The position numbers were made by a program, and so were the translations under genes. This document shows, one piece after another, positions 31,628 through 42,738 of a DNA stretch of 64,000 nucleotides. Origin of the DNA: Mycobacterium sp. Z3061 (lineage in GTDB: Bacteria > Actinomycetota > Actinomycetes > Mycobacteriales > Mycobacteriaceae); the NCBI RefSeq assembly GCF_031583025.1, contig NZ_CP134062.1, positions 5,987,234 through 6,051,233 of the forward strand. The letters are read 5' to 3'. The first letter of the stretch is position 1. Every line of letters begins with the position of its first letter. A model generated the notes under the pieces. The model was not told the origin of the DNA, did no database searches, and saw only the letters and a program-made list of their open reading frames with translations.

Positions 31628-33763
31628 ATGAGTGACGGCGAGAAAGACGCCACTCCTGACCATCGGCGCGCGCGGAGCGCCGGTGATGCTGCTGACTTCC
31701 TTACCGCAAACGCACAGGCATTGCCAGGCGCCGCGCCGTGGGAGCGCTTCACGGCGACGTCGGCCGATGACGAACTGAGTCGTTGGTCCGCCGGTTCCGT
31801 CACTAAAGCCGAGACTCCGGCCGAACCTGAGGATGGCCAGGCGGGCAGCCACAACGACGGGGTCCTGAGCGTCGCGGACCTGATCGCAAAACTCGGTGCC
31901 ACCCTTCCGGAGCGCCCCACTCACCATCACGTGGCCGACGAACCAGAGGTGGACGACGAGCCGGAACCCGCCGAAGAACCCGACGTCGTCGAGCGCGACG
32001 ACCTGCTCGACACCCAGGTGATCCCCACTCCGGCGTACTCCCTGCAGTTGCTCTCCGAAATCCCCGACCTGGGGGCGGCCAACTACCCGGAGGATTCCGG
32101 AGCGGACGAGAAGGCCTCGCGCCGGAAGCGGCGCCGCGCCACCGCACCGGCCAACGTCTCGACCACCCCGAAGCGCAAGTCCCACCGGCGGCCGATCCTG
32201 ATCGCGGGCCGCTCCCTGGTCGCGGTCGTCGCGCTGCTGTCGCTGGTGCTCACCGGCGGCGCGTGGCACTGGAGTTCGTCGAAGAACAACCAGCTGAACA
32301 CCGTCAGCGCCCTAGACCCCGGGTCCGCCGACATCGTCGACCCCAACGCGCAGTACGGCGACGAGAACTTCCTGATCGTCGGCATGGACTCGCGCCTGGG
32401 GGCCAATGCCAATGTGGGGGCCGGTGATACCGAGGACGCCGGCGGCGCCCGTTCGGACACGGTGATGCTGGTCAACATCCCCGCCGACCGCAAGCGTGTG
32501 GTCGCGGTGTCGTTCCCCCGTGACCTGGCGATCACTCCCATCCAGTGCGAGGCGTGGAATCCCGAGGACGGCAAGTACGGACCCATCTACGACCCGAAGA
32601 CCGGCAAGACCGGTCCCCGGATGGTCTACACCGAGACCAAGCTGAACTCCGCGTTCTCCTTCGGCGGCCCCAAGTGCCTGGTGAAGGTGATCCAGAAGTT
32701 GTCCGGTTTGAGCGTCAACCGGTTCATCGCCATCGACTTCGTCGGATTCGGTCGCATGGTCGAGGCCCTCGGCGGGGTCGAGGTGTGCAGCACCACGCCG
32801 CTGAAAGACTACGAACTGGGCACGGTGCTCGCCCATGCCGGACGCCAGGTCATCGACGGCCCCACCGCGCTGAACTACGTACGCGCCCGGCAGGTCACCA
32901 CTGAGAGCAACGGCGACTACGGCCGCATCAAGCGGCAGCAGCTGTTCCTGTCCTCGCTGCTGCGGACGATGATCTCCGAGGACACGTTGATGAACCTCAA
33001 CAAGCTCAACAACGTCGTCAACATGTTCATCGGCAACAGCTACGTCGACAACGTCAAGACCAGAGACCTGGTCGAACTCGGCCGCTCCCTGCAACACATG
33101 GCGGCCGGGCACGTCACGTTCGTCACCGTGCCCACGGGCATCACCGACCAGGACGGCAACGAGCCGCCACGGACCGCGGACATGAAAGCGCTGTTCACCG
33201 CGATCATCAACGACGATCCGTTGCCCAAGGAAAACGACCAGAACGCACAGAGTCTGGGCACCTCGCAGACTTCCGGGTCGGGCGCCAGCCCCACCAAGAA
33301 GCCGCCGCAACCTCAGCCCCAGCCGGCCCCGGCCAATGACACGCACCGCGAGCAGGTGACGACGACCTCCCCGCAGGAGGTCACGGTCCAGGTGTCCAAC
33401 GGCACCGGCACCGAGGGCCTGGCCGCGACCGCCGCGAGCCAACTCAAGCGCAACGGCTTCAACGTGATGACTCCGGACGACTATCCGAATTCACTGAAGA
33501 CGACGACCGTGTTCTTCTCACCCGGCAATGAACAGGCCGCCGCCACGGTGGCCGCGGCGTTCGGTAACTCGAAGGTCGAGCGGGTAACCGGGATCGGCTC
33601 GGTGGTCCAAGTGGTGCTCGGGCCGGACTTCAGCGCGGTGAGCTCGCCCCCGCCCAGCGGTTCCTCGGTGAGCATGCAGGTCAGCCGGAACACCAGCAGC
33701 ACGCCGACCAGGCTGCCCGAGGATCTGACGGTCACCAATGCGGCAGACACCACCTGCGAATAG
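31628..33763 (+). CDS. LytR-CpsA-Psr family glycopolymer ligase (Rv0822c-like)
   Basis: A 711-residue membrane-anchored enzyme. About 185 hydrophilic cytoplasmic residues precede a single membrane helix (SLVAVVALLSLVLTGGAWHW, residues about 195-213). The LCP catalytic domain follows with GGARSDTVMLVNIPADRKRV, VSFPRDLAI, RFIAIDFVGFGRMVEALGGV and NYVRARQVT. A LytR_C domain (EVTVQVSNGTGTEGLAATAA) occupies about residues 575-665. LCP enzymes attach arabinogalactan or other polymers to peptidoglycan. It starts at ATG 31628 after a GGAGG site. Confidence 0.93.
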   Translation: MSDGEKDATPDHRRARSAGDAADFLTANAQALPGAAPWERFTATSADDELSRWSAGSVTKAETPAEPEDGQAGSHNDGVLSVADLIAKLGATLPERPTHHHVADEPEVDDEPEPAEEPDVVERDDLLDTQVIPTPAYSLQLLSEIPDLGAANYPEDSGADEKASRRKRRRATAPANVSTTPKRKSHRRPILIAGRSLVAVVALLSLVLTGGAWHWSSSKNNQLNTVSALDPGSADIVDPNAQYGDENFLIVGMDSRLGANANVGAGDTEDAGGARSDTVMLVNIPADRKRVVAVSFPRDLAITPIQCEAWNPEDGKYGPIYDPKTGKTGPRMVYTETKLNSAFSFGGPKCLVKVIQKLSGLSVNRFIAIDFVGFGRMVEALGGVEVCSTTPLKDYELGTVLAHAGRQVIDGPTALNYVRARQVTTESNGDYGRIKRQQLFLSSLLRTMISEDTLMNLNKLNNVVNMFIGNSYVDNVKTRDLVELGRSLQHMAAGHVTFVTVPTGITDQDGNEPPRTADMKALFTAIINDDPLPKENDQNAQSLGTSQTSGSGASPTKKPPQPQPQPAPANDTHREQVTTTSPQEVTVQVSNGTGTEGLAATAASQLKRNGFNVMTPDDYPNSLKTTTVFFSPGNEQAAATVAAAFGNSKVERVTGIGSVVQVVLGPDFSAVSSPPPSGSSVSMQVSRNTSSTPTRLPEDLTVTNAADTTCE

Positions 33764-33821
33764 CGCGACAACGTTTGTGAACAGCACGTGCCGCTGCACG
33801 CCATCGGCTATGTGCAGAACG

Positions 33822-33827
33822 TAGGCT
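33822..33827 (+). promoter_or_regulatory. Leaderless -10 box for phoU
   Basis: TAGGCT lies 6 nt before the ATG at 33834 and no ribosome site is present, so the phoU transcript is probably leaderless. Confidence 0.4.
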
Positions 33828-33833
33828 TTACAC

Positions 33834-34502
33834 ATGAGAACCGCCTACCATGAGCAGCTCGCGGAATTATCCGAGCGCCTCGGCGAGATGTGCGGGCTGG
33901 CCGGGATTGCGATGGAGCGGGCTACCCAAGCCTTGTTGCAGGCCGATCTGGTGCTGGCCGAGCAGGTCATCACCGACCACGAAAGAATATCGGCGCTCAG
34001 CGCGCAGGCGGAGGAGAGCGCCTTCGTCCTGCTGGCCCTGCAGGCGCCGGTAGCCGGTGATCTGAGGTCGATCGTCAGCGCCATTCAGATCGTCGCAGAC
34101 ATCGACCGGATGGGCGCCCTGGCGCTGCACGTCGCCAAGATCGCCCGCCGGCGCCATCCCCAGCATGCGCTGCCCGAGGAGGTCAACGGCTACTTCGCCG
34201 AAATGGGCAGCATCGCAGTCGAATTGGGCAACAGCGCGCAAGAGGTACTGCAAACCCGCGACCCGGAGAAGGCCGCCCGGATCCGCGAAGAAGACGACGC
34301 GATGGACGACCTGCACCGCCACCTGTTCAACGTGCTGATGGACCGGGAGTGGAAGTACGGCGTAGCTGCCGCGGTGGACGTCACCCTGCTGGGTCGGTTC
34401 TACGAACGCTTCGCCGACCACGCCGTCGAGGTGGCCCGCCGGGTCATCTTCCAGGCCACGGGCAAGTTCCCCGAGGGCGAGCCGAGCCCTACCTCGCACT
34501 GA
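33834..34502 (+). CDS. phoY2: PhoU-type phosphate signalling protein (PhoY2-like)
   Basis: A 222-residue all-helical protein with two PhoU repeats. The metal-binding motif of each repeat is seen as [19 protein letters not shown] ... [18 protein letters not shown] and later [17 protein letters not shown]. PhoU proteins link the Pst transporter to the SenX3-RegX3 phosphate response and, in M. tuberculosis, PhoY2 affects persistence. It converges on pstB. The start at ATG 33834 has a leaderless -10. Confidence 0.93.
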   Translation: MRTAYHEQLAELSERLGEMCGLAGIAMERATQALLQADLVLAEQVITDHERISALSAQAEESAFVLLALQAPVAGDLRSIVSAIQIVADIDRMGALALHVAKIARRRHPQHALPEEVNGYFAEMGSIAVELGNSAQEVLQTRDPEKAARIREEDDAMDDLHRHLFNVLMDREWKYGVAAAVDVTLLGRFYERFADHAVEVARRVIFQATGKFPEGEPSPTSH

Positions 34503-34630
34503 CGGGCGGAGGAGGGCGGACGTCGTGTGCCCGCCGACCCTGCGAATCTGGCGGCTGCCACTCGAACTTTCGCTGCAAATCTGCAGCCTGGGCGCGCACG
34601 CGGCCCGCAACCCCCGACGAGCGGGGACGC

Positions 34631-35407
34631 TTACCCGAATCGGCCGGAGATGTAGTCCTCGGTGGATTTCTGGCTGGGGTTGGAGAAGATCTTCTCCGTG
34701 TCGTCGATCTCGATCAACCGCCCCGGCTTGCCGACGGCCTCCAGATTGAAGAACGCTGTCTGATCGCTCACGCGCGCCGCCTGTTGCATGTTGTGCGTGA
34801 CGATGACGATGGTGTACTCCTGCTTCAGCTCGCTGATCAATTCCTCGATCGCCATCGTCGAGATGGGGTCCAGCGCCGAACAGGGTTCGTCCATCAACAG
34901 CACGTCGGGTTGCACGGCGATGGCGCGGGCGATACACAACCGCTGCTGCTGACCACCGGAGAGTCCGCCGCCGGGCTTGTCCAACCTGTCTTTCACCTCG
35001 TCCCACAAGTTCGCGCCGCGCAGCGAATGCTCGGTGGTCTCGTCGAGCACCTTGCGGTTGCGTACGCCCTGCAACTTCAGACCGGCGACCACGTTGTCGC
35101 GAATCGACATGGCGGGGAAGGGGTTCGGCCGCTGGAACACCATGCCGATGGCCCGGCGTACGCCGACGGGATCGATGCGCGGGCCGTAGATGTCCTCGTC
35201 GTCGAGGAGCACGCTGCCTTCCACCCTGCCCCCGGGGACCACCTCGTGCATGCGGTTGAGGGTGCGCAGCACCGTGGTCTTGCCGCAGCCGGATGGGCCG
35301 ATGAAGGCAGTCACGCTGCGGGGTAGCACCGACAGGGTCACGTCGGCGACCGCATGAAACGACCCGTAGTAGATGTTGACCTCTTTGAGGTCCAACCGTT
35401 TGGCCAA
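34631..35407 (-). CDS. pstB: Phosphate import ATP-binding protein PstB (PhoT-like)
   Basis: A 258-residue ATPase that energises phosphate uptake. Motifs: Walker [11 protein letters not shown]-loop FQRPNPFP, signature LSGGQQQRL, Walker [13 protein letters not shown], switch His VTHNMQQ. I chose TTG 35407 because GGAG lies nine bases upstream, it avoids overlap into pstA, and the length equals M. tuberculosis PhoT (Rv0820). It is the last gene of the reverse-strand pstS-pstC-pstA-pstB operon and converges on phoU. Confidence 0.95.
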   Translation of the reverse strand: MAKRLDLKEVNIYYGSFHAVADVTLSVLPRSVTAFIGPSGCGKTTVLRTLNRMHEVVPGGRVEGSVLLDDEDIYGPRIDPVGVRRAIGMVFQRPNPFPAMSIRDNVVAGLKLQGVRNRKVLDETTEHSLRGANLWDEVKDRLDKPGGGLSGGQQQRLCIARAIAVQPDVLLMDEPCSALDPISTMAIEELISELKQEYTIVIVTHNMQQAARVSDQTAFFNLEAVGKPGRLIEIDDTEKIFSNPSQKSTEDYISGRFG

Positions 35408-35423
35408 CTGATGCAGCTCCTGG

Positions 35424-36338
35424 CTAAGTCTTCTTCGGGGCAAAGGCCTTCGCGACCATCCTGGCCCCGATATTGATGATTGCAATCAACAAGATCAGAG
35501 TAAGCGCGGCACCCCACATCCGCTCCGTCGGAACCGGGTCGGCACCGGCGCCGGCGGTCGTCTGGTCATACATCATGCCGGGCAACGACCCCATGAACCC
35601 ACTGAACATGTCGAAGTTCATAGCGCGCGAATAGCCGACCAAAATCAGCAGCGGCGACGTCTCACCGAGCACCCGGGCCAGCGCCAGCAGAATCCCGGTG
35701 AGGATGCCGGAAAGACCGGTCGGAATCACCACTCTGGCGATGGTCTTCCACTTCGGTATCCCGAGCGCGTAACTGGCCTCCCGAAGATCCACGGGCACTA
35801 TCCGCAACATCTCCTCGGTCGCCCGCGCGATCACCGGAAGCATCATCAGGACCAACGCCAACGACACCGCGAACTGGGAGCGTGGCAGACCCAGCGCCGC
35901 GACCCATACCGCGTAGATGAACAGTGCCGCGACGATCGAGGGCACTCCCGCGAGGATGTCCACCGTGAAGGTGACCAGCCGGGCCAACGGGCTGCGGCCG
36001 CCGTATTCCACCAGGTAGATGCCCACCAGTACACCAATCGGGATGGAGATCGCCGCGCACGCCAATCCCAGCAGCAGCGTGCCGACGATGGCGTGGTAGG
36101 CACCCCCACCGGAATTCAGAGCCGTCGTTCCCGCCTGCGAATGCGTCCACCACGTGCTCGACGCCAGCGCCCTGAACCCATTGACCGCCACCGAACAGAG
36201 CAACCAGAGCAGCGGCGCCAGAGCGACCAGCATCGCCAGCGTCACCATAATGGTGGCGACGGCGTTGGCGATGCGACGACGCAGGCCGCGCCCGGCGAGC
36301 GTCCGCCATTTCAGCGGGCGGTCCAGCATCGAGGTCAC
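35424..36338 (-). CDS. pstA: Phosphate ABC transporter permease PstA
   Basis: A 304-residue membrane protein with six helices. The conserved coupling region reads [20 protein letters not shown] and is followed by [14 protein letters not shown], typical of PstA. The start at GTG 36338 overlaps the pstC stop as GTGA; an ATG at 36329 is possible but has no ribosome site. It forms the channel with PstC and works with PstB and PstS. Confidence 0.94.
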   Translation of the reverse strand: MTSMLDRPLKWRTLAGRGLRRRIANAVATIMVTLAMLVALAPLLWLLCSVAVNGFRALASSTWWTHSQAGTTALNSGGGAYHAIVGTLLLGLACAAISIPIGVLVGIYLVEYGGRSPLARLVTFTVDILAGVPSIVAALFIYAVWVAALGLPRSQFAVSLALVLMMLPVIARATEEMLRIVPVDLREASYALGIPKWKTIARVVIPTGLSGILTGILLALARVLGETSPLLILVGYSRAMNFDMFSGFMGSLPGMMYDQTTAGAGADPVPTERMWGAALTLILLIAIINIGARMVAKAFAPKKT

Positions 36339-37375
36339 GACCGCGGCCTTACGGCTCTGGTGCCGGCCACAGCCGCTCGGGCCAGCGCGTTCACCACGAA
36401 CGTGAGCAGGAAGAGCACCAGCCCCGCGGCCAGGTAGGCCCCCGCCTTGTACTGATTGTCGAATTCGGGTGCGGCGGCGGCGATCTTGGTGGCGAAGGTG
36501 GACCCGCCGTCGAACAGCGACCAACCGAACGCCGTCTGCGTGCCGCGCAGGATGATCAGCAGAGCGACCGTCTCACCCAGGGCCTGACCCAACCCCAGGA
36601 TCGACCCGCTGATGAATCCGGACCGCCCGAACGGCAATACCGTCGTCTTGACCACTTCCCAGCGGGTGGCACCCAGCGCGAGCGCGGCCTCGATCTCTTC
36701 CTGCGGGGTCTGGACGAATACTTCACGGGTGACCGCGGTGATGATCGGCAGGATCATCACCGCCAGGACGATTCCGGCGGTGAAGATGGTGCCGCCACCG
36801 GCCGCCGATGCATTACCGGTCGAGAACAGGAACAGCTGCCCGAGGTGGACGTTGAGCCAGACGGCCACCGGCCGCAACCGCGGCGCCAGCACGTACAGGC
36901 CCCAGACCCCGTAGATGATCGACGGCACCGCGGCCAGCAGGTCGACCGTGTACGACAGCGGCGCGGCCAGCCTGCGCGGCGCGTACTGGGTGAGATAGAG
37001 CGCCACACCCAGCGCCACCGGCATCGCCAGGGCCAGCGCGAACACCGAGACGAAGATCGTCACGTGCAGCTGTTCGAGAATTCCAAACCGCATCGCCGAG
37101 GGGTCGGTGGTGACCCAGTTGCCGCGGTAGGTGAAGAAGTTGACCTGATTTCGAGCCAGCGCCGGCATGGCATGCCACAGCAGGAAACCGCCGACGCCTG
37201 CGATCAGGGCCACGACCAATAAGCCAGCCCCCAGCGAGAGGCGGCGAAAAACCCGGTCCGCCAGCGGCGGCCGGCCATAGCCCCACGGGTTGATCGGGAC
37301 CACCGGCGGTTCCGGGAAGGGCGCGGCGACGACTTCACCCGAACCCGCGTCGGCTGGGTTTGGCTGTCGGTCCAT
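36335..37375 (-). CDS. pstC: Phosphate ABC transporter permease PstC
   Basis: A 346-residue permease. It has an N-terminal proline-rich cytoplasmic stretch, six helices, the typical LLAAVPSIIYGVWGLYVLAP, and the coupling loop AALALGATRWEVVKTTVLPF followed by LGLGQALGETVALLIIL. ATG 37375 is used; a TTG directly upstream is the alternative. It lies between pstS (37 bp gap) and pstA (4 nt overlap). Confidence 0.94.
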   Translation of the reverse strand: MDRQPNPADAGSGEVVAAPFPEPPVVPINPWGYGRPPLADRVFRRLSLGAGLLVVALIAGVGGFLLWHAMPALARNQVNFFTYRGNWVTTDPSAMRFGILEQLHVTIFVSVFALALAMPVALGVALYLTQYAPRRLAAPLSYTVDLLAAVPSIIYGVWGLYVLAPRLRPVAVWLNVHLGQLFLFSTGNASAAGGGTIFTAGIVLAVMILPIITAVTREVFVQTPQEEIEAALALGATRWEVVKTTVLPFGRSGFISGSILGLGQALGETVALLIILRGTQTAFGWSLFDGGSTFATKIAAAAPEFDNQYKAGAYLAAGLVLFLLTFVVNALARAAVAGTRAVRPRS

Positions 37376-37412
37376 CAAGTCACTGTTGATCCCGTCGAAG
37401 TGCTCCGTGCGG

Positions 37413-38534
37413 TTACTGCAGTGCGTTGATCGCGGTGATCAGGCGCTCCTTGACCTTATCCGGCAACGGGACGTACCCGGCGGAGGTGAGCACCGCCTGG
37501 CCCTTGTCGACGGCAGTGGTGAGGAACGCTTTGACCGCGGCGGCCGTGTCCGGGTCGTAGCCCCGGGAGCACACGATCTCGTAGGTCGCCAGCACCAGCG
37601 GGTAGGCCGTCGGCTCGTGGATGGCGTACATCGAGCCCAGCTCCAGCACCAGATCGTTCCCGCCGGCCGCGAATGTAACGGCGTTGACGGCGTTGCGGGC
37701 GGTCTCCTCGGTCAGCGCGACGACGCCGTTGCCCGTGTCGATCTGCGCGAACGGCACCCGGGCGCGATCGGCGAAACCCTTCTCGACGTATCCGATTGCA
37801 CCCGGAGTGGTCTGCACCGCCTCGACCACGCCGGCCGACCGGGGGGCGCCCTCACCCACGCCGCCCTGGAACTCGGTTCCGACGCCCCGGGACCAGCTCT
37901 GCGGCGCCGCGGTGGTCAGGTACTTCTGGAAATTGTCGGTGGTTCCCGACGAGTCCTTGCGGTAGATCGGAGTGATCGTCGTTTTGGGCAGTGCCACACC
38001 GGGATTGAGCGCAACCAGCAGCGGGTCGTCCCAGCGCCGGATGCCGCCGCTGAAGATCTTGGCCAACGCGTCGGCGTCGACGGCCAGCTTGGGGACGCCC
38101 GGCAGGTTGTACACCAACGCGATCGGCCCGAACACCAGCGGCAGATCCCATGCCGAACTTCCGTTGCACCGCTGGGCAGCGGGGCCGATCTGGGAGGCGA
38201 CCAGCGGCGAATCAGATCCGGCGAAGTCCACATGGCCGGCGATGAACTGCTCGCGTCCGGCGCCCGAGCCGGTGGGGTTGTACGCCACCGACTTCCCGGG
38301 ACACAGCTGGCCCCACACCTGATTGAACAGCGCGATCGCGATCTGCTGGGCCGTCGAACCCTCAGCGGTCAGCGCGTTCTTACCACCGCACGAGCCCTCG
38401 CCGGACACCCTCGAGCTCTGCGTCAGGGCGCCGCGGTTGTCGTCGCTGCCGCAGGCGGTCACGGCCGCCCCGCAGATGGTCAGCGCCACAGCCGTCGCGC
38501 GCAGCACCGACCGGGATTTCACCCACGGGGACAT
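37413..38534 (-). CDS. pstS: Phosphate-binding lipoprotein PstS
   Basis: A 373-residue lipoprotein. The signal peptide VLRATAVALTICGAAVTACG ends in a lipobox Cys. The phosphate pocket motifs are LTAEGSTAQQIAIALF, YNPTGSGAGREQF, DFAGSDSPL and RKDSSGTTDNFQKYL. It captures phosphate outside the membrane and hands it to PstC/PstA. It heads the pst operon, 56 bp after the mshD stop on the same strand. In M. tuberculosis only pstB (phoT) remains at this place as I recall, so this species keeps the full set. Confidence 0.95.
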   Translation of the reverse strand: MSPWVKSRSVLRATAVALTICGAAVTACGSDDNRGALTQSSRVSGEGSCGGKNALTAEGSTAQQIAIALFNQVWGQLCPGKSVAYNPTGSGAGREQFIAGHVDFAGSDSPLVASQIGPAAQRCNGSSAWDLPLVFGPIALVYNLPGVPKLAVDADALAKIFSGGIRRWDDPLLVALNPGVALPKTTITPIYRKDSSGTTDNFQKYLTTAAPQSWSRGVGTEFQGGVGEGAPRSAGVVEAVQTTPGAIGYVEKGFADRARVPFAQIDTGNGVVALTEETARNAVNAVTFAAGGNDLVLELGSMYAIHEPTAYPLVLATYEIVCSRGYDPDTAAAVKAFLTTAVDKGQAVLTSAGYVPLPDKVKERLITAINALQ

Positions 38535-38590
38535 TGCCAGGTAGCGCGGAAACTATGCTTCGCCCGCAAGAAAACATCCGCGGGAGGTGC

Positions 38591-40263
<1,673 letters not shown>

Positions 40264-40317
40264 GCCCCTCCAGCGTCGTGGGCAAGGCCTCCCAGATCAT
40301 CGCGACATATGACGTTA

Positions 40318-40348
40318 GCGGCAAGATCATCTAACGATAACTTGCCGC
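40318..40348. promoter_or_regulatory. Inverted repeat between glnR and lmeA
   Basis: GCGGCAAG (40318-40325) and CTTGCCGC (40341-40348) form a perfect 8 bp repeat with 15 bases between. GTTAG (40314-40318) and CTAAC (40331-40335) form another. They lie 55-85 bp upstream of the glnR start. This could be a self-regulatory site or the target of another regulator. Confidence 0.45.
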
Positions 40349-40499
40349 GTGTTATTCGGCCTGGCGACGAGGCCTTCCGCGATGCAACGACCACAAGTCG
40401 GATGATTAGCCGATGCCCCCGCCACCTGCGGGCGGGCGCTGCTGGCCGCAAGACCACTGTGAGCAACCCAACACGGCCCGGCGATGTCAGAATGTCCGC

Positions 40500-41306
40500 G
40501 TGCGCAAAGTCCTGACCGGTGCCACCGCGGCGGCGATCGCCGTCGGCGTCATCGCGCTGGGCGCCGTCGGCGTCGACTACGGCGCGAGCATTTACGCCGA
40601 GTACCGGCTCTCGACCAACGTGCGCAGAGCCGCGAATCTGGGGTCTGACCCGTTCGTGGCCATCATCGCCTTTCCGTTCATCCCCCAGGCGATGGCCCAC
40701 CACTACGACGAGCTGGAGATCAAGGCCGGGGCTGTCGATCACGCGACCGTCGGCAAGGCCACCCTCGAGGCCACCATGCACTCGATCGACCTGACCGATG
40801 CCTCGTGGTTGCTCAGACCTGAGGCAAAGCTGCCGGTCGGGAAGCTGGAGAGCCGCATCATCATCGACTCGGTGCACCTGGGCCGCTTTATGGGCATCAC
40901 CGACCTGATGGTGGAGGCGCCTCCTCAGGAATCCAACGACGCCACCGGAGGCACCACCGAGTCCGGTATATCGGGCAGCCACGGACTGGTGTTCAGCGGT
41001 ACGCCGAAGTCGGCCGGCTTCGATCACCGGGTCAGCATCTCGGTGGACCTGGCCATTGCCCCCGAGGACCCCGCCACGCTGGTGATCAGCCCGACCGGGG
41101 TGCTCACCGGCCCCGACACCGCCAACCAGGCGGTTCCCGATGACAAACGCGACGCGGTGCTGCGGGCATTCGCCGGCCGGCTGCCCAACCAGAGGCTGCC
41201 GTTCGGGGTGGCGCCGAACACGGTCGGAGCGCGCGGGTCCGACGTCATCATCGAGGGCATCACCCGCGACGTCACCGTCACGCTGGAGGGTTTCAAGCAG
41301 TCGTGA
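40500..41306 (+). CDS. lmeA: LmeA-like DUF2993 envelope lipid-binding protein (Rv0817c-like)
   Basis: A 268-residue envelope protein. It has an N-terminal signal or anchor (VLTGATAAAIAVGVIALGAVGVDY) followed by a DUF2993 domain (FPFIPQAMAHHYDELEIKAG ... GAVDHATVGKATLEATMHSI). LmeA binds phospholipids and supports mannan elongation of lipomannan/lipoarabinomannan in mycobacteria. GTG 40500 fits the short cytoplasmic start VRKVLTG and has a possible leaderless -10, CAGAAT, six bases upstream. The thioredoxin gene that I remember following it in M. tuberculosis (thiX) is absent here. Confidence 0.88.
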   Translation: MRKVLTGATAAAIAVGVIALGAVGVDYGASIYAEYRLSTNVRRAANLGSDPFVAIIAFPFIPQAMAHHYDELEIKAGAVDHATVGKATLEATMHSIDLTDASWLLRPEAKLPVGKLESRIIIDSVHLGRFMGITDLMVEAPPQESNDATGGTTESGISGSHGLVFSGTPKSAGFDHRVSISVDLAIAPEDPATLVISPTGVLTGPDTANQAVPDDKRDAVLRAFAGRLPNQRLPFGVAPNTVGARGSDVIIEGITRDVTVTLEGFKQS

Positions 41307-41361
41307 CGCTCGCCAGCTGTGAGCTGTCTGCCGCTGTTGGCTTGATCACTGTTTCATTGGG

Positions 41362-41367
41362 TAAGCT
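41362..41367 (+). promoter_or_regulatory. Leaderless promoter of the polycysteine leader
   Basis: TAAGCT lies exactly 7 nt before GTG 41375, matching the mycobacterial leaderless -10 pattern. It drives the leader peptide and probably the cysA2-sseC operon. Confidence 0.7.
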
Positions 41368-41374
41368 GACCGAC

Positions 41375-41464
41375 GTGTCAGCCCGCATCGAGCCTGTGCT
41401 CACCAAGCGCCGCGCAGTTCAACTGTGCCGCGTCGCGGGTTGTTGCTGTTGCTGTTGCTGCTGA
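41375..41464 (+). CDS. Polycysteine leader peptide (cysteine-responsive attenuator)
   Basis: A leaderless 29-codon ORF beginning at GTG and ending in seven consecutive Cys codons (TGT/TGC) before TGA, with one more Cys codon four codons earlier. This is the design of the mycobacterial polycysteine leader peptides known to control cysA2-type operons: when charged tRNA-Cys is scarce, ribosomes stall and downstream expression rises. It lies 123 bp upstream of cysA2 in the same direction. The region between holds no other gene. Confidence 0.93.
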   Translation: MSARIEPVLTKRRAVQLCRVAGCCCCCCC

Positions 41465-41587
41465 GTAGCCGCGCCTATCTGCGCTGTGCTCGAAGCGGTC
41501 AGGGTCCTCACCGTGGCATGTCTTCCTCGCGCAATAGCCGTACCCAGCCCCAAAGCTGTTCATCAGAAGAAATCGAAAGGATCCCCC

Positions 41588-42421
41588 ATGGCACGCTCCG
41601 ACGTCCTGGTCTCCGCCGACTGGGCTGAGAGCAATCTGGATGCCGAAAACGTCGTCTTCGTCGAGGTGGACGAAGACACCAGCGCTTACGACGGAGGCCA
41701 CATCCCCGGCGCGATCAAGCTGGACTGGCGAGACGACCTGCAGGACCCGGTCAAGCGCGACTTCGTCGACGCAGAGCAGTTCTCCAAGCTGCTGTCCGAC
41801 CGTGGCATCGCCAACGACGACACCGTGATCCTCTACGGCGGCAACAACAACTGGTTCGCGGCGTACGCCTACTGGTACTTCAAGCTGTACGGCCACGACA
41901 AGGTCAAGCTGCTCGACGGTGGCCGCAAGAAGTGGGAGCTCGATGGCCGGCCGCTGTCCAGCGATGTCGTGAACCGGCCCGCCACCTCTTACACCGCGTC
42001 GGCGCCGGACAACTCCATCCGCGCTTTCCGTGACGAGGTGATCGCCGCGATCGGCACCAAGAATCTGGTCGACGTGCGCTCTCCCGACGAGTTCTCCGGC
42101 AAGATCCTGGCACCCGCGCACCTGCCCCAGGAGCAGAGCCAGCGTCCCGGCCACGTCCCTACCGCCATCAACGTGCCGTGGAGCAAGGCCGCCAACGAGG
42201 ACGGCACCTTCAAGTCCGACGAGGAACTGGCCAAGCTGTACGCCGACGCCGGACTGGACGGACAGAAGGAAACGATTGCCTACTGTCGGATCGGGGAACG
42301 TTCGTCGCACACCTGGTTCGTGCTGCAGGAATTGCTCGGACACAAGAACGTCAAGAACTACGACGGCAGTTGGACAGAATACGGCTCCCTGGTGGGTGCC
42401 CCGATCGAGTTGGGAAACTGA
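41588..42421 (+). CDS. cysA2: Thiosulfate sulfurtransferase (rhodanese) CysA2
   Basis: A 277-residue tandem rhodanese. The inactive N-terminal half starts MARSDVLVSADWAESNLDA. The active C-terminal loop is YCRIGERSSHTWF with the catalytic Cys233. It transfers sulfane sulfur from thiosulfate or mercaptopyruvate to acceptors. Length and sequence match Rv0815c. ATG 41588 has AAAGGA upstream. It is controlled by the polycysteine leader at 41375 and followed one base later by sseC. Confidence 0.96.
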   Translation: MARSDVLVSADWAESNLDAENVVFVEVDEDTSAYDGGHIPGAIKLDWRDDLQDPVKRDFVDAEQFSKLLSDRGIANDDTVILYGGNNNWFAAYAYWYFKLYGHDKVKLLDGGRKKWELDGRPLSSDVVNRPATSYTASAPDNSIRAFRDEVIAAIGTKNLVDVRSPDEFSGKILAPAHLPQEQSQRPGHVPTAINVPWSKAANEDGTFKSDEELAKLYADAGLDGQKETIAYCRIGERSSHTWFVLQELLGHKNVKNYDGSWTEYGSLVGAPIELGN

Positions 42422-42422
42422 C

Positions 42423-42725
42423 ATGTGCACTGCACCAAAGCAAGGGTTGACGTTGCCGGCCAGCGTCGACCTGGAGAAGGAAACGGTGATCACCGGCCGC
42501 GTCGTGGACGGTGAGGGCCAGGCCGTCGGCGGCGCTTTCGTCCGGCTGCTGGACTCGTCCGACGAGTTCACTGCCGAGGTCGTGGCGTCGGCGACGGGTG
42601 ACTTCCGGTTCTTCGCGGCGCCCGGCTCGTGGACGCTGCGGGCGTTGTCCCGAGTCGGCAACGGCGACGCCGTGATCGCGCCGTCGGGTGCCGGCATCCA
42701 CGAGGTGGACATCAAGGTCGCCTGA
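42423..42725 (+). CDS. sseC: SseC / DUF1416 protein
   Basis: A 100-residue DUF1416 protein, identical in length and neighbours to Rv0814c (SseC). It has a Cys at residue 2 (MCTAPKQG) and a beta-rich body with FVRLLDSSDEFTAEVVAS and GDFRFFAAPGSWTLRAL, a transthyretin-like sandwich. Its gene starts one base after the cysA2 stop, so the two are co-translated. It takes part in sulfur metabolism by association; the reaction is not known. Confidence 0.94.
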   Translation: MCTAPKQGLTLPASVDLEKETVITGRVVDGEGQAVGGAFVRLLDSSDEFTAEVVASATGDFRFFAAPGSWTLRALSRVGNGDAVIAPSGAGIHEVDIKVA

Positions 42726-42738
42726 CCGGCAGCGGTTC

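Noticed and set aside
34503..34630. Possible hairpin between phoU and pstB stops
   Set aside because: Only short imperfect G/C pairings are seen; not convincing as a bidirectional terminator.
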